A stretch of 64,000 nt of DNA, taken from contig JAFZOU010000092.1 in NCBI GenBank assembly GCA_017550525.1, positions 1 to 64,000 of the forward strand, read 5' to 3'. Under the pieces are notes generated by a model that did not search any database, had not been told where the DNA came from, and saw only the letters and a list, made by a program, of their open reading frames with translations. Positions within the stretch are counted from its first letter, which is position 1. Each line of letters begins with the position of its first letter. The stretch is from Bacteroidales bacterium. GTDB taxonomy: Bacteria > Bacteroidota > Bacteroidia > Bacteroidales > UBA932. Shown here one piece after another: positions 8,199 through 16,894 of this stretch. A program made the translations under genes and the position numbers.

Positions 8199-8828
8199 CT
8201 ACTTTGTACCGAAGATACGGTCTCCGGCGTCTCCAAGGCCGGGAACGATGTAGGCGTTCTCATTGAGTTTCTCATCCACGGCGGCAAGGTAGATATCCAC
8301 ATCCGGGTGCTCCTTCTGCACGCGCTCAATGCCCTCCGGGGCACCTACAAGGCACATAAGGCGGATGTTATGGCAGCCGCGCTCCTTGAGCATGGTGATT
8401 GCGTCGCAGGCGCTGCCGCCGGTTGCAAGCATGGGATCCGTAACAATCACAAGGCGCTTCTGGACATCCTCAGGGAGCTTGCAGTAATAGACCACGGGCT
8501 GGTGTGTTTCCTCATTACGGTAAAGGCCGATATGACCAACCTTTGCCACGGGAACCAGCGTGCGGATACCGTCCACCATTCCAAGGCCTGCACGCAGGAT
8601 GGGCACCACGGCCAGCTTGCGGCCGGTGATGATCTTTGCGGTGGTCTTGCAGATGGGAGTTTCAATCTCCACGTCCATAAGGGGAAGGTCACGGGTAACC
8701 TCATAACCCATAAGGAGGGCTATTTCCTGAAGCAGTTCACGGAAATCCTTTGAACCGGTTTCCTTTTTACGCATGATGGTCAGCTTATGCTGAATCATGG
8801 GGTGGTCAATTACGTGCAGTGTACTCAT
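8199..8828 (-). CDS. upp: Uracil phosphoribosyltransferase
   Basis: 209-residue UPRT, converting uracil and PRPP to UMP for pyrimidine salvage in the cytoplasm. The sequence is full length, with [13 protein letters not shown] at 75-87, the PRPP-binding loop [14 protein letters not shown] at 127-140 and the uracil-binding C-terminal [12 protein letters not shown]. The start [16 protein letters not shown] is typical of the family. It has its own promoter box and is convergent with the alkyltransferase gene. Confidence 0.96.
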   Translation of the reverse strand: MSTLHVIDHPMIQHKLTIMRKKETGSKDFRELLQEIALLMGYEVTRDLPLMDVEIETPICKTTAKIITGRKLAVVPILRAGLGMVDGIRTLVPVAKVGHIGLYRNEETHQPVVYYCKLPEDVQKRLVIVTDPMLATGGSACDAITMLKERGCHNIRLMCLVGAPEGIERVQKEHPDVDIYLAAVDEKLNENAYIVPGLGDAGDRIFGTK

Positions 8829-8848
8829 ATCTGGTTAATTGTATTATA

Positions 8849-8856
8849 CAAATATA
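8849..8856 (-). promoter_or_regulatory. -7 promoter box of upp (TATATTTG)
   Basis: The complement of 8849-8856 reads TATATTTG, matching TAnnTTTG, 20 bp upstream of the upp ATG. Confidence 0.55.
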
Positions 8857-8872
8857 ACTCTTTTTTCTAAGA

Positions 8873-10249
8873 TTACAGCATCCGCTTGATGACGCCAAAG
8901 AACTTATACGGCATATATCTGAACGGAGCGTCTATCCACGTGGGGGATTTCACCACGGCGCGCTCATGGCTGAATGCAAGGAAACTGCGCTCGCTGTGAT
9001 AATTACCCATACCGGAGTTGCCCACGCCGCCAAACGGGATGTTGCTGTTGGCAATGTGCATTATGGTGTCATTGATGCATGCACCGCCTGAAGTTGTCTG
9101 GCCGATAATCTCCCACGCCGCGGCGGACTTTCCAAAATAGTAGAACGCCAGGGGCTTTTCACGGGACGTGACAAAGGATACAACCTCTGAGCGGCCCAGG
9201 TAGGTCATGACCGGGAATATCGGCCCAAAAATCTCTTCCTGCATAACCGGGGAATCCGGGGAAACGTTGTCAAGAAGGGTTGGTTCCATCCAGAGGCGGG
9301 AACGGTCATGATGGCCGCCTGCAAGGATTGTGGCTCCGGCAAGATAGCTCTCAAGCCTTTCAAAGGCCGATTCCTTGACTATATGCACAAACTTGTCAGA
9401 GTTCTCGGTGCCTTCAGGGTAGAGTTCCTTGAGCGCAGCCTTGAACTCCTTCACAAACGCCTCCTTGATATCCTTATGCAGGAAAAGGTAATCCGGCGCA
9501 ATGCAGGTCTGGCCGCTGTTGAGGCACTTGCCCCAGGCAATGCGCTTTGCCGCAAGTTTCAGGTTTGCGTCCTTGTCCACAATGCACGGGCTCTTGCCGC
9601 CAAGTTCCAGAACCATGGGAGTGAGGTACTTTGACTGCGCCTCCATCGCTATTCGGCCAAGGGATGGGCTCCCGGTAAGGAAAACAAGGTCGTACCGATG
9701 CTTGAAAAGTTCCCCGTTCACCACACGGTTTCCCTGCACCACGGCAATATACTCCTCAGGGAAGGTATCGGCAATCATGTCCTCCAGCGCCTTTGAGACG
9801 TTGGGAACATACGGGGAAGGCTTAAGGATGGCGGTGCATCCGGCCGATATACACCCAACCAGCGGGTTCAGAAGCAGCTGCACTGGATAGTTCCACGGGC
9901 TCACGATGTGTGTGCAGCCAAGCGGTTCCCTTACGATATAGCTTGAGGCGGGCAGAACGGTAAGCGGAGTGGGCCTACTCCTCCGCCTTGCCCATTTGGG
10001 CGTTTTACGGATTGCCTCCCTGATTTCTCCGTAAACCAGGCCGAATTCAGAGATGAAAGCTTCCTCGTAACTCTTGTGAAGGTCCTGCCATAGGGCATCC
10101 ATGATGTGCTTTTCCCATTTTTCAAGACCCTTTTTGAAAGCCTTGAGCTGCACAACGCGCCATTTTACGTCACGTGTTGTACCAGTAGCATAGAACTCCC
10201 TCTGTTTCAGGACCAGTTCCTCTATCCTTTCTGCCGATGTATTTTCCAT
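8873..10249 (-). CDS. Aldehyde dehydrogenase (NAD(P)-dependent, class 3-like)
   Basis: 458-residue aldehyde dehydrogenase oxidising aldehydes to acids. Motifs present: SPWNYPVQLLLNPL at 117-130, the cofactor-fold FLTGSPSLGR at 190-199, LELGGKSPC with general-base Glu215, and NSGQTCIAPDY with catalytic Cys249. The shorter length and the SPWNYP/IVSPWNYP context resemble class 3 fatty-aldehyde dehydrogenases rather than the roughly 480-500-residue class 1/2 enzymes. It has a promoter box immediately upstream and is separated from the OmpA gene by a terminator, so it is probably monocistronic. The physiological aldehyde is unknown. Confidence 0.92.
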   Translation of the reverse strand: MENTSAERIEELVLKQREFYATGTTRDVKWRVVQLKAFKKGLEKWEKHIMDALWQDLHKSYEEAFISEFGLVYGEIREAIRKTPKWARRRSRPTPLTVLPASSYIVREPLGCTHIVSPWNYPVQLLLNPLVGCISAGCTAILKPSPYVPNVSKALEDMIADTFPEEYIAVVQGNRVVNGELFKHRYDLVFLTGSPSLGRIAMEAQSKYLTPMVLELGGKSPCIVDKDANLKLAAKRIAWGKCLNSGQTCIAPDYLFLHKDIKEAFVKEFKAALKELYPEGTENSDKFVHIVKESAFERLESYLAGATILAGGHHDRSRLWMEPTLLDNVSPDSPVMQEEIFGPIFPVMTYLGRSEVVSFVTSREKPLAFYYFGKSAAAWEIIGQTTSGGACINDTIMHIANSNIPFGGVGNSGMGNYHSERSFLAFSHERAVVKSPTWIDAPFRYMPYKFFGVIKRML

Positions 10250-10265
10250 ATTTTCATTGTTTTCA

Positions 10266-10273
10266 CAAAGATA
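10266..10273 (-). promoter_or_regulatory. -7 promoter box of aldehyde dehydrogenase (TATCTTTG)
   Basis: The complement of 10266-10273 is TATCTTTG, 16 bp upstream of the ATG, implying a short leader. Confidence 0.5.
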
Positions 10274-10338
10274 GTTAAAAAAGGGGAAAAGGAGCCCGTG
10301 GGATTAAGTTCTTCATTTATAGTTATTTACATAAAAGA

Positions 10339-10360
10339 GGGTGTCAAAAATCCGACACCC
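10339..10360 (-). terminator. Rho-independent terminator of the OmpA-family gene
   Basis: GGGTGTC (10339-10345) pairs perfectly with GACACCC (10354-10360) around an 8-nt loop. T-runs flank both sides, so it may act in both directions. It lies about 70 bp past the OmpA stop and upstream of the aldehyde dehydrogenase promoter. The remainder of 10274-10429 shows nothing else. Confidence 0.7.
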
Positions 10361-10429
10361 CCTTTTGCGTTTTTGACTGATAATCAGCCCGTTAGCTCCA
10401 CGGCCCAAAACCGTGCAGCGGCGTTTGGA

Positions 10430-11113
10430 CTACTGCTGTGCAGCAGCGGCCTCGGCCTCTTTCACCATGTCCTCAGAAGCGCTGATGTAGATCTCAACAC
10501 GGCGGTTCTGTGCACGGCCGGCCTCGGTGGCGTTGTCTGCTACAGGGAAGTTGAAGGAAAGGCCTTCAGCAGCGATGCGGTTTTTGTCGATACCCTTCTT
10601 GATGAGGTAGCTGGAAACAGCAGCTGCACGCTGGTTGGATACCTTCTGGTTTGCTTCCTCTGAGCCGATGTTGTCTGTGTGGCCATAGACGTTGATGTTG
10701 GCAAGGGGCATATCGGCCATATCCGTGGTGAACTTGTCCAGTTCCTTCTTGGCTTCGGCCTTGAGGGAAGACTTGTTGAAGTCGAAGAGGATGCCGTTGT
10801 CGAAGGTGACCTTGATGGCCTTGAGGCCGTTGACGTCAGTGGTGGTTTCTACCTGGGCGTTCTCAAGCTCTGCGAGTTCCTTGGCCTTCTTGTCCATAGC
10901 GTTGCCGATAAGGGCACCGGTACCTGCACCAACTGCAGTACCTACTGCTGCACCGATAGCTGCGCCTTCACCGTTCTGGCCGATCAGGTAGCCGATACCT
11001 GCACCAAGGACTGCACCTGCGCCGGAGCCGATGAGGGAGCCCTTACCGAGGTTTGACATACCGCAGCTGAGAACGATCACGCCGCAAAGGAGGAGGGAGA
11101 TAACTTTTTTCAT
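10430..11113 (-). CDS. OmpA-family lipoprotein with glycine-zipper region (YiaD-like)
   Basis: 227 residues. The signal peptide ends in lipobox VLSC (Cys17). Residues 25-75 are a glycine-zipper segment of GxxxG/GAxxGA repeats (GAGAVLGAGIGYLIG and GAAVGTAVGAGTGALIG). The C-terminal OmpA domain carries VYGHTDNIGSEEANQKVSNQRA and AEGLSFNFPVADNATEAGRAQNRRVEI, which bind peptidoglycan diaminopimelate. The protein is therefore an outer-membrane lipoprotein that tethers the envelope to the cell wall. It ends with an alanine-rich tail. It is monocistronic, with its own promoter box and terminator. Confidence 0.92.
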   Translation of the reverse strand: MKKVISLLLCGVIVLSCGMSNLGKGSLIGSGAGAVLGAGIGYLIGQNGEGAAIGAAVGTAVGAGTGALIGNAMDKKAKELAELENAQVETTTDVNGLKAIKVTFDNGILFDFNKSSLKAEAKKELDKFTTDMADMPLANINVYGHTDNIGSEEANQKVSNQRAAAVSSYLIKKGIDKNRIAAEGLSFNFPVADNATEAGRAQNRRVEIYISASEDMVKEAEAAAAQQ

Positions 11114-11151
11114 AATGATATTTGTTTTAAGTGTTTGTAGTCAGCGTCATA

Positions 11152-11159
11152 CAAATATA
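11152..11159 (-). promoter_or_regulatory. -7 promoter box of OmpA-family lipoprotein (TATATTTG)
   Basis: The complement of 11152-11159 is TATATTTG, 38 bp upstream of the ATG. Confidence 0.5.
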
Positions 11160-11230
11160 ATTATTTTTTTCAATCGTTGCATCTGCAAATGCGTCTTGAA
11201 AACAATATCATTAAAAAAATTGTTAAAAAA

Positions 11231-11261
11231 TTTGCAAGTTCAAAAAAAGGTTGTACCTTTG
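11231..11261 (+). promoter_or_regulatory. Promoter of tRNA-Gly (TTTG - 19 bp - TACCTTTG)
   Basis: TTTG at 11231-11234 and TACCTTTG at 11254-11261, 19 bp apart, form a textbook Bacteroidota promoter ending 10 bp before the mature tRNA 5' end. Confidence 0.8.
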
Positions 11262-11271
11262 CATTCCCAAC

Positions 11272-11347
<76 letters not shown>

Positions 11348-11351
11348 AAAC

Positions 11352-11386
11352 AAAACGCCAGCCCTTGTGGTTGGCGTTTTTGTTTT
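11352..11386 (+). terminator. Terminator after tRNA-Gly
   Basis: AAAACGCCA and TTGGCGTTTT flank a 10-nt loop, followed by TGTTTTG. It lies directly behind the tRNA. Confidence 0.75.
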
Positions 11387-11493
11387 GTACGAGACCGACG
11401 AGCGACCCCTGTCCCCCGAGGGGACCGCCGCGGAGCGGCGAGGGGGTAACGTGGATTTCGCGAGGGCCGTAGGCCCGGCCCGCGTCAGCGGGC

Positions 11494-11513
11494 TCGAGTC
11501 TCGTTTTCCGCTC
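11494..11513 (+). repeat. Second copy of tRNA-Gly 3' end (att-like direct repeat)
   Basis: The 20 bp TCGAGTCTCGTTTTCCGCTC are identical to the tRNA 3' end at 11326-11345. The rest of the tRNA is absent. The preceding 11400-11490 is very GC-rich and unlike the surroundings. Such duplicated tRNA 3' ends are the normal footprint of integrase-mediated insertion. Confidence 0.75.
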
Positions 11514-11524
11514 ACCGTTATTCA

Positions 11525-11554
11525 AATATGCCCTACAGCGCTGTAGGGCATATT
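11525..11554. terminator. 30-bp perfect palindrome, terminator-like
   Basis: AATATGCCCTACAGC is followed directly by its exact complement GCTGTAGGGCATATT, then CCTTTTTG. It lies 11 bp behind the second tRNA 3'-end copy, mirroring the arrangement behind the real tRNA. Confidence 0.65.
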
Positions 11555-11649
11555 CCTTTTTGCGAAAACGTTGCAAAATGGGCTCCCGTTATTATTTTTG
11601 GAGCCAATTTCTCCACCAAGAAACGATGTCTGGAAGGATGGAAGATGGC

Positions 11650-12186
11650 TTAATAGTATTGTTCGAAATACTTGTAGGTTATAGTTAGAGAAGGAGCGTC
11701 ATATTTGGCACTGACGGAGCCGTCCGACCTGTTTCCCTCCAGCCGTATCGTTCGGTTTTTGTGATAGGCAACTACACCGTAGGTTTCATAGGGTTCTTCT
11801 CCTTGGAAGAAGTGGGTATAGATTGTTTTGTTTTTCCCGTTTACCCATTCATCGGCCGAAGCGCCGTCCTGTAGAGTATATCCAGCGGCCATAATCTGAC
11901 CGAAATAATCGTTGATACCCAGATAGCCGCACTGATACAGGTCAAGACTGGCTGCATACCAGGCATCCTGATGGCCGTCTATTATTTGCTCCTGAACTCC
12001 CGGCTGTTGGTAGATGCGGTTTTCGTGCATTTCCCACCAAACAGCGCCTCCGCCCCAACAGTTTGTGGGGTACTTGAAACCGTAATTGTTGGGAGTATCG
12101 GAAGAGTGATTCTTGGAGCAGGAAACAAGACATAATACGGCCATTATTACCATTGCCGTCGGAAGAGTGCAGATAAGCTTTTTCAT
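11650..12186 (-). CDS. Small lipoprotein of unknown function (island cargo)
   Basis: 178 residues from the ATG at 12186-12184. A longer open frame to 12345 exists, but this start gives a lipoprotein signal (MKKLICTLPTAMVIMAVLCLVSC, Cys23). The mature part is rich in Tyr, Trp and Asn (NCWGGGAVWWEMHENRIYQQPG; CGYLGINDYFGQIMAAGYTLQDG), with a regular C-terminal beta pattern. I recognise no family. It is the only plausible gene between the three copies of the tRNA-Gly 3' end, so it may be leftover cargo of an integrated element. A promoter box lies directly upstream. Confidence 0.7.
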   Translation of the reverse strand: MKKLICTLPTAMVIMAVLCLVSCSKNHSSDTPNNYGFKYPTNCWGGGAVWWEMHENRIYQQPGVQEQIIDGHQDAWYAASLDLYQCGYLGINDYFGQIMAAGYTLQDGASADEWVNGKNKTIYTHFFQGEEPYETYGVVAYHKNRTIRLEGNRSDGSVSAKYDAPSLTITYKYFEQYY

Positions 12187-12742
12187 AATCGTTGCATTTT
12201 TTGCAAAGGTATCACAATAATAAAGATGCGTTGTGGTGGATTTCACCACACAGACAACAGGCGAAAGATTCCTGGCCGATGGTGCCCAGTTCCAACGGCG
12301 TACCGATGCGGAGGTCGATAGGAAAGCGGTACTTTTAGTGGACACTAATGATTTACCATTGTTTTTACTTGTTCACGATTTGAATCAAAAAAAACAGGTT
12401 ACCCACACTTGGCGGAAGATGAAATTCGCTGAGCCACCACACCTGGCCCTGAGCATGCTCTAAGGCATGCGACCCGGCTCAGCAAATGTCGGAACGAATC
12501 TCTATCTGTCAGATATCGGAAATTCCGACGAAAAGTGAACCACCCCGGGGCATTATACTGCGGATTCTCCCATTATAGAAATGAGCCGCATCTTATCAGG
12601 AAAATCCAGGAAACAATAGAATCAAAGCGAAAATTAAAGCATTTTTTTTACACTAATATTACCCATTTAGTAATGTTTGAAATTGTAATATATTGAAAAT
12701 CAAATAAATATGAGTCATTGTTAAAGTCTCGTTTTCCGCTCT
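12187..12742. other. Non-coding remnant between island lipoprotein and third tRNA 3'-end copy
   Basis: A -7-like box (complement of 12204-12211, TACCTTTG) serves the lipoprotein gene. GCTGAGCC at 12428-12435 can pair with GGCTCAGC at 12476-12483, enclosing two GCATGC hexamers. The rest has short broken frames with no recognisable similarity and turns AT-rich after 12,600. I see no integrase or transposase. Confidence 0.5.
12725..12741 (+). repeat. Third copy of tRNA-Gly 3' end (att-like direct repeat)
   Basis: AGTCTCGTTTTCCGCTC (17 bp) repeats the tRNA-Gly 3' end exactly. The sequence in front is unrelated AT-rich DNA. It is followed immediately by a strong terminator. Confidence 0.75.
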
Positions 12743-12775
12743 AAAAAACGCCTCACATTGCTGTGAGGCGTTTTT
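12743..12775. terminator. Bidirectional terminator at the end of PUL1
   Basis: CGCCTCACA and TGTGAGGCG pair around a TTGC loop, with A6 before and T5 after. It can stop transcripts from both directions: the tRNA-derived side on plus and the PUL1 operon on minus. Confidence 0.75.
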
Positions 12776-12789
12776 GTTTTCATCTGCTC

Positions 12790-12893
12790 CAGCACATCAC
12801 GAAGACCGGAATCCCCGGATTCCGGTCCTGGAGAGATGCTACAGCACGCCATCAAGACCAAAATCGGCCAATTCCGGTCCTGGAGAGGTGCTG
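12790..12893. repeat. Two degenerate tandem 52-bp units
   Basis: Units starting at 12790 and 12842 share CAGCAC, an AAGACC block, and a 17-bp identity (ATTCCGGTCCTGGAGAG) followed by RTGCT. In unit 1 GACCGGAAT pairs with ATTCCGGTC. The units lie 64-167 bp past the GH89 stop, between the last PUL1 gene and the terminator. Function unknown. Confidence 0.6.
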
Positions 12894-12956
12894 GCCGCTA
12901 CACGGACGGAAATTATCTGAACCGTCGGGGTCGCGAGGCACTAGTCCCGGTTTCGT

Positions 12957-15047
12957 TTATCTACTTTGCTGCCACCAGTTATATTCAAAGGTGTCGCACC
13001 AGGCATAGAAGGCATCCTGGTCGAATGGCTCACCGCTTTCCACGGCCGCAATTACATCGGCAAAGAACTTTTCCCAGCGGGGTTTGTAATAAGTGGAAAG
13101 AAGGCCGTCAAATGACCGGCAGGCATAGTCCGTGAGGCCGGACCCGAAATCGCCCCAGGTGGACAGGATACAGCGGGCGTTCTTCTCATAGTAGTCGGCC
13201 TCCTGGGGGGTATCGGCCCAGCAGCGGGCATCGGCAATCCATTTGTCCAGGGAGAAATATGGCTGCCCGGAAACAGCCTCGGTCATCTCATCAATGAGGG
13301 AGAGGAATTCATGGGCCGATTCCTTCATTGCGGCAACGTCCTTCCTTTCATAAGCAGCCTGGAAATCCTCATAGATATAGGCCGATTTATTGGCAAGGAC
13401 CTGCCTCTGAATGTTTGCAAGGTCATACTCATATGCCGGGCCGGAGCCGCCGGCCTTGCGGAGCAGTTCCAGGGCCTCTTCCAGGCGGGAATCCTCATAG
13501 CGGGGATGGAGCCATTTCATATTCTTCCCAAGGGAGGGGCGCTCATGGACGGTACAGCTGAACCCCACTGGAACTGTTTTTCCATAGATGTCCTCAACCA
13601 GTATCTTCCAGGCTTTGCGCGCGTTTTCATCGGACTTGCCGGTACGGGAATCAGCAAGGAGCGTGGCATAGGACTCCGGAGTTACGGGATAATCCCAGGC
13701 CTTTCCAAGGACATATTCAAACACGTAAGGGTTGCAGTCCAGAGCCTCCAGGGTGCAGCCTATGCCCTGCATTGAAGGCCCGGCTGTGGCCAGGGCTTCA
13801 TTGATGCGCCGGTCCACATCAGGGATATTTCCGGTGAGCACCGTATTGCCGCCGAAGTTCCCAAGATAGCACCAGATGAAAGGTACGCCGTAATAGCTAT
13901 CCGTCCTTCTCCAAATCTCGCTGGACTCACAGAAATAATCCAGCAGAAGCTGCCTGGAAGCCGGATAGGATGTGATGTAAGCCTTGATCTTCTCAGGAGT
14001 CCAGTCCCTCCCCTGATACCAGAACAGCCAGGTCATCTGGAGCCAGACGGCCTCAGGATCTGCGGCTTCAAGGGAAGAGTATACTCCAGAACCAGCACTT
14101 GAAAGCCACTCGTTATCCCAGCTTCTGGGCTGGATCTCATTGAAAAGGTCTATTCCGTAGACGTGGTCCGTTCCGTATATCTGAGTCTGCTTCCTGATGA
14201 ATTTTTCCTGGATGACGGGGAAAAGGCTGTCCGTGGGATTCAGGCAATAAGGCGTGTATTCTTTAGAGAAGCCCGCCCATGGCCCTATCTGAAGGATATC
14301 GGCATCCGGATATATCTCCTTCAAGGCCGGAGGGACATGTCCGGAGAAAGCCGGCAGTACCGGCCGCATGGAAAGCGCCCTTTCCCTGGCGAGTATCTTT
14401 TTCTGGAGAGCCTGCTGACCACGGAGCCAGGATTTTGGCAAAGGGCCTTGCCATCCGTCTATATTGATCATCCTGTGCCAGGGAAGATGGGCGGGACCGG
14501 AGAAGAAACTGCGGATATTCTCATCTGTAAGGCCCATCTCCGTCCACACCTCATACCAGACTGATTCCTGGCCGGTGATGGCAAGGGGCAGATTCACGCC
14601 GTTAAGGGCCATCCAGTCTATGAGACGTTCCCAGTCCTGCCATTTCCACCAGGGCAGGGTGTATCCATATGTGCAGTAATTAAGGAAAAACCTGTTTGGA
14701 ACAAGGGCCGATGATTCTACGGCCTCTGCAACCTCCGGAAGAGGGGCATCCAGGCGGGCCCTGCCCTCATCCATCCAGCCGATGCTTATATTGCAGTAAT
14801 GCCTCAGGTAGTATCCAAGGCCGGTAGCCATGGAATTGGCGTTATTACCGGAGATAATGACCCTGCCGCCGTCTGATTCTATGCGGAAGGTATCGGCCCC
14901 GGAAGCTGTCTTACGGAATTGGATATGGCTTACGCCGCTTCCTTCCAGTACCCTGCCGGCAAGGGCCCTTGCCTCCCTTACATCCTTAGAGGAAGCGCAC
15001 CCGGCCATAATTGCGGCACAGAATGCCATGAGGAGCAGTTTTTTCAT
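12957..15047 (-). CDS. Alpha-N-acetylglucosaminidase, GH89 (NAGLU-like), lipoprotein
   Basis: 696 residues, lipobox MAGC (Cys17). It is a full GH89 enzyme: N-terminal small domain (20-110), then a TIM barrel with FFLNYCTYGYTLPWWKWQDWERLIDWMALNGVN-type sequence starting at 120, and a C-terminal helical domain. Catalytic glutamates are Glu304 in GIDLFNEIQP (acid/base) and Glu434 in IGCTLEALDCNP (nucleophile), matching human NAGLU Glu316 and Glu446. GH89 removes terminal alpha-linked GlcNAc, for example from mucin O-glycans or heparan-type chains. It is the last gene of PUL1, 13 bp after GH127. Confidence 0.94.
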   Translation of the reverse strand: MKKLLLMAFCAAIMAGCASSKDVREARALAGRVLEGSGVSHIQFRKTASGADTFRIESDGGRVIISGNNANSMATGLGYYLRHYCNISIGWMDEGRARLDAPLPEVAEAVESSALVPNRFFLNYCTYGYTLPWWKWQDWERLIDWMALNGVNLPLAITGQESVWYEVWTEMGLTDENIRSFFSGPAHLPWHRMINIDGWQGPLPKSWLRGQQALQKKILARERALSMRPVLPAFSGHVPPALKEIYPDADILQIGPWAGFSKEYTPYCLNPTDSLFPVIQEKFIRKQTQIYGTDHVYGIDLFNEIQPRSWDNEWLSSAGSGVYSSLEAADPEAVWLQMTWLFWYQGRDWTPEKIKAYITSYPASRQLLLDYFCESSEIWRRTDSYYGVPFIWCYLGNFGGNTVLTGNIPDVDRRINEALATAGPSMQGIGCTLEALDCNPYVFEYVLGKAWDYPVTPESYATLLADSRTGKSDENARKAWKILVEDIYGKTVPVGFSCTVHERPSLGKNMKWLHPRYEDSRLEEALELLRKAGGSGPAYEYDLANIQRQVLANKSAYIYEDFQAAYERKDVAAMKESAHEFLSLIDEMTEAVSGQPYFSLDKWIADARCWADTPQEADYYEKNARCILSTWGDFGSGLTDYACRSFDGLLSTYYKPRWEKFFADVIAAVESGEPFDQDAFYAWCDTFEYNWWQQSR

Positions 15048-15060
15048 CTTTCAAAGACTA

Positions 15061-16893
15061 TTACTTGTAATCTACCCAGACCTTCATCCGTCCGGCTTCA
15101 CGGTTGTCCCATGAATAATAGGGCACGAATACTGCTCCATCGGCCGTACGGATTGTGGTCACACCGTCAAGGAGGTCCGGTTCCCATGTCTCGCTGAAAA
15201 CAGTGGCGGAGGAGAGCAGTGCAGAATCATAGGATACGGGATTATCAACCTCTTCCATACAGTACACAAGAGGACCGCGGCAAACCGCACGTTTTCCGAT
15301 ATCGGCCTTAACGTTAGGGTCTGCGGCCTCCATTCGCACAGGCATGTCCAGTTTGAGAGTAATCCGGTCTCCCGCCTTCCAGGCATTGCCGGCGCACACA
15401 TAGCCGGAGGTTCCGGAGTTGGAATATGTCACTCTTTCCCCGTTCACCTCAAGGCTCCAGGAGGTGCACCAGCCAGGGATTCTGAGCATCAGCCTGGCAC
15501 GGCATTCAGTCTGGACCGTCAGCTGGACAGTTCCTTCCCAGGGATACTCAGTCTCCTGCTTAAGGGTGACGGGCTTACCATCCACGTCAAATGTGGCAGT
15601 GCCGCCGATATAGAGGTTAGTGTAGATGCTGCGGCCTTTTACATTATAGATATAGCCTCCTATGGAAGGAAGGAACCGGCACACATTGCTGGGGCAGCAT
15701 GCGCAGCCGAACCACGGGCGGCGGTGATGATTACCCTTTGACTCCAGGGGATTCACATAGAAGAAACGGTCTCCGGAGAGGGACATCCCCGCCAGGGCGG
15801 CATTGTAGAGGCAGCGCTCCATGATATCGGCATAACGGACATCACCCGTAAGGCGGTTCATACGGGAATTCCAGAGGATCATGCCGATAGATGCGCAGGT
15901 CTCGCAGTATGCCTCCAGATTGGGGAGGTCATAGTCTTCGGTGAAGCCTTCGTTGGTATAGGACGAGCCGATTCCGCCCGTTATGTACATGTTTCTGAGC
16001 ACTACGTCGTCCCAAACGCGGTCCAGGGCTTCCATATAGCCTTTGTCTCCCGTAAAAGATGCAACATCGGCCATACCGCAATAGAGATACATGGCACGTA
16101 CCGCATGGCCCACTATATCAGTTATTTCCCTTACCGGGACATTGTCCTGATAGTAGAGGCGCGTTCCGTCGTCCACGGGCTCCAGAGGGTCTCCGTAAAC
16201 GCCGTAGCCGTGTCCGCGCTGGTCAAGGAGCCAGTCGGCAAAATCAAGATACTTCTTATCACCGGTTTCACGGTAGAGTTTCACAAGGGCAAGCTCTATC
16301 TCCTCATGACCGGGGACCCAGTGCCTGAGACCGGGGCCCATTACGGTCATGGCATGATCCACCATACGCTGAGCCACGTCAAGAAGGGTACGCTTACCGG
16401 TAGCATGATAGTACGCGATGGCGGCCTCTATCATATGGCCCGTGCAATAAAGCTCATGCTTATCCATATCGGTCCAGCGCTCTATGGGGCAGGGCAGGGT
16501 GAAGTAGGTGTTGATGTAGCCGTCTTCCTGCTGGGCGGCGGCGATCTTTGAAATCCACTCGTCGCATTTTGCCTCAAGGACGGAGTCCGGATGCTGGATA
16601 AGGGAATATGCAAGGCCTTCCAGGGCCTTGTAAACGTCTGAATCATCAAAGAAGTAGCCTTCATGCTCCCCTTCCCCGGCAGCGACCTTCTCAAAATTAC
16701 GCATCCTTCCCGTCTCCTTCTCTATCTGGTCTATACAGATAGGGATAGTAGCAGTCTTGTGGCGGTCAAGACGGGGCGTCCAGAAGGAGTCCTCTATGAG
16801 CACGTCAGAGAAATCTACCGGCTCCTGCGCGGCTTTATCAGTGCAGGCGGAAAGCGCCAGGGCAAGGAGAAGGATGTGACAGAAATACTTCAT
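15061..16893 (-). CDS. Beta-L-arabinofuranosidase-type enzyme, GH127, lipoprotein
   Basis: 610 residues, lipobox LSAC (Cys17). This is a GH127 (DUF1680) enzyme with an (alpha/alpha)6 barrel and C-terminal beta-domains. The zinc and catalytic residues known from HypBA1 are all present: YCETC with Glu331 and Cys333, GCACCPSN with Cys399 and Cys400, and Glu315 at the spacing of the acid/base. GH127 enzymes use a cysteine nucleophile to release beta-L-arabinofuranose. Its ATG is 1 bp from the CotH stop, and GH89 follows 13 bp later, so the three distal PUL1 genes are tightly linked. Confidence 0.92.
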   Translation of the reverse strand: MKYFCHILLLALALSACTDKAAQEPVDFSDVLIEDSFWTPRLDRHKTATIPICIDQIEKETGRMRNFEKVAAGEGEHEGYFFDDSDVYKALEGLAYSLIQHPDSVLEAKCDEWISKIAAAQQEDGYINTYFTLPCPIERWTDMDKHELYCTGHMIEAAIAYYHATGKRTLLDVAQRMVDHAMTVMGPGLRHWVPGHEEIELALVKLYRETGDKKYLDFADWLLDQRGHGYGVYGDPLEPVDDGTRLYYQDNVPVREITDIVGHAVRAMYLYCGMADVASFTGDKGYMEALDRVWDDVVLRNMYITGGIGSSYTNEGFTEDYDLPNLEAYCETCASIGMILWNSRMNRLTGDVRYADIMERCLYNAALAGMSLSGDRFFYVNPLESKGNHHRRPWFGCACCPSNVCRFLPSIGGYIYNVKGRSIYTNLYIGGTATFDVDGKPVTLKQETEYPWEGTVQLTVQTECRARLMLRIPGWCTSWSLEVNGERVTYSNSGTSGYVCAGNAWKAGDRITLKLDMPVRMEAADPNVKADIGKRAVCRGPLVYCMEEVDNPVSYDSALLSSATVFSETWEPDLLDGVTTIRTADGAVFVPYYSWDNREAGRMKVWVDYK

Positions 16894-16894
16894 A

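Noticed and set aside
12233-12463. 76-codon plus-strand frame as a transposase remnant
   Set aside because: No transposase motif or terminal inverted repeats could be identified; reported only as non-coding remnant.
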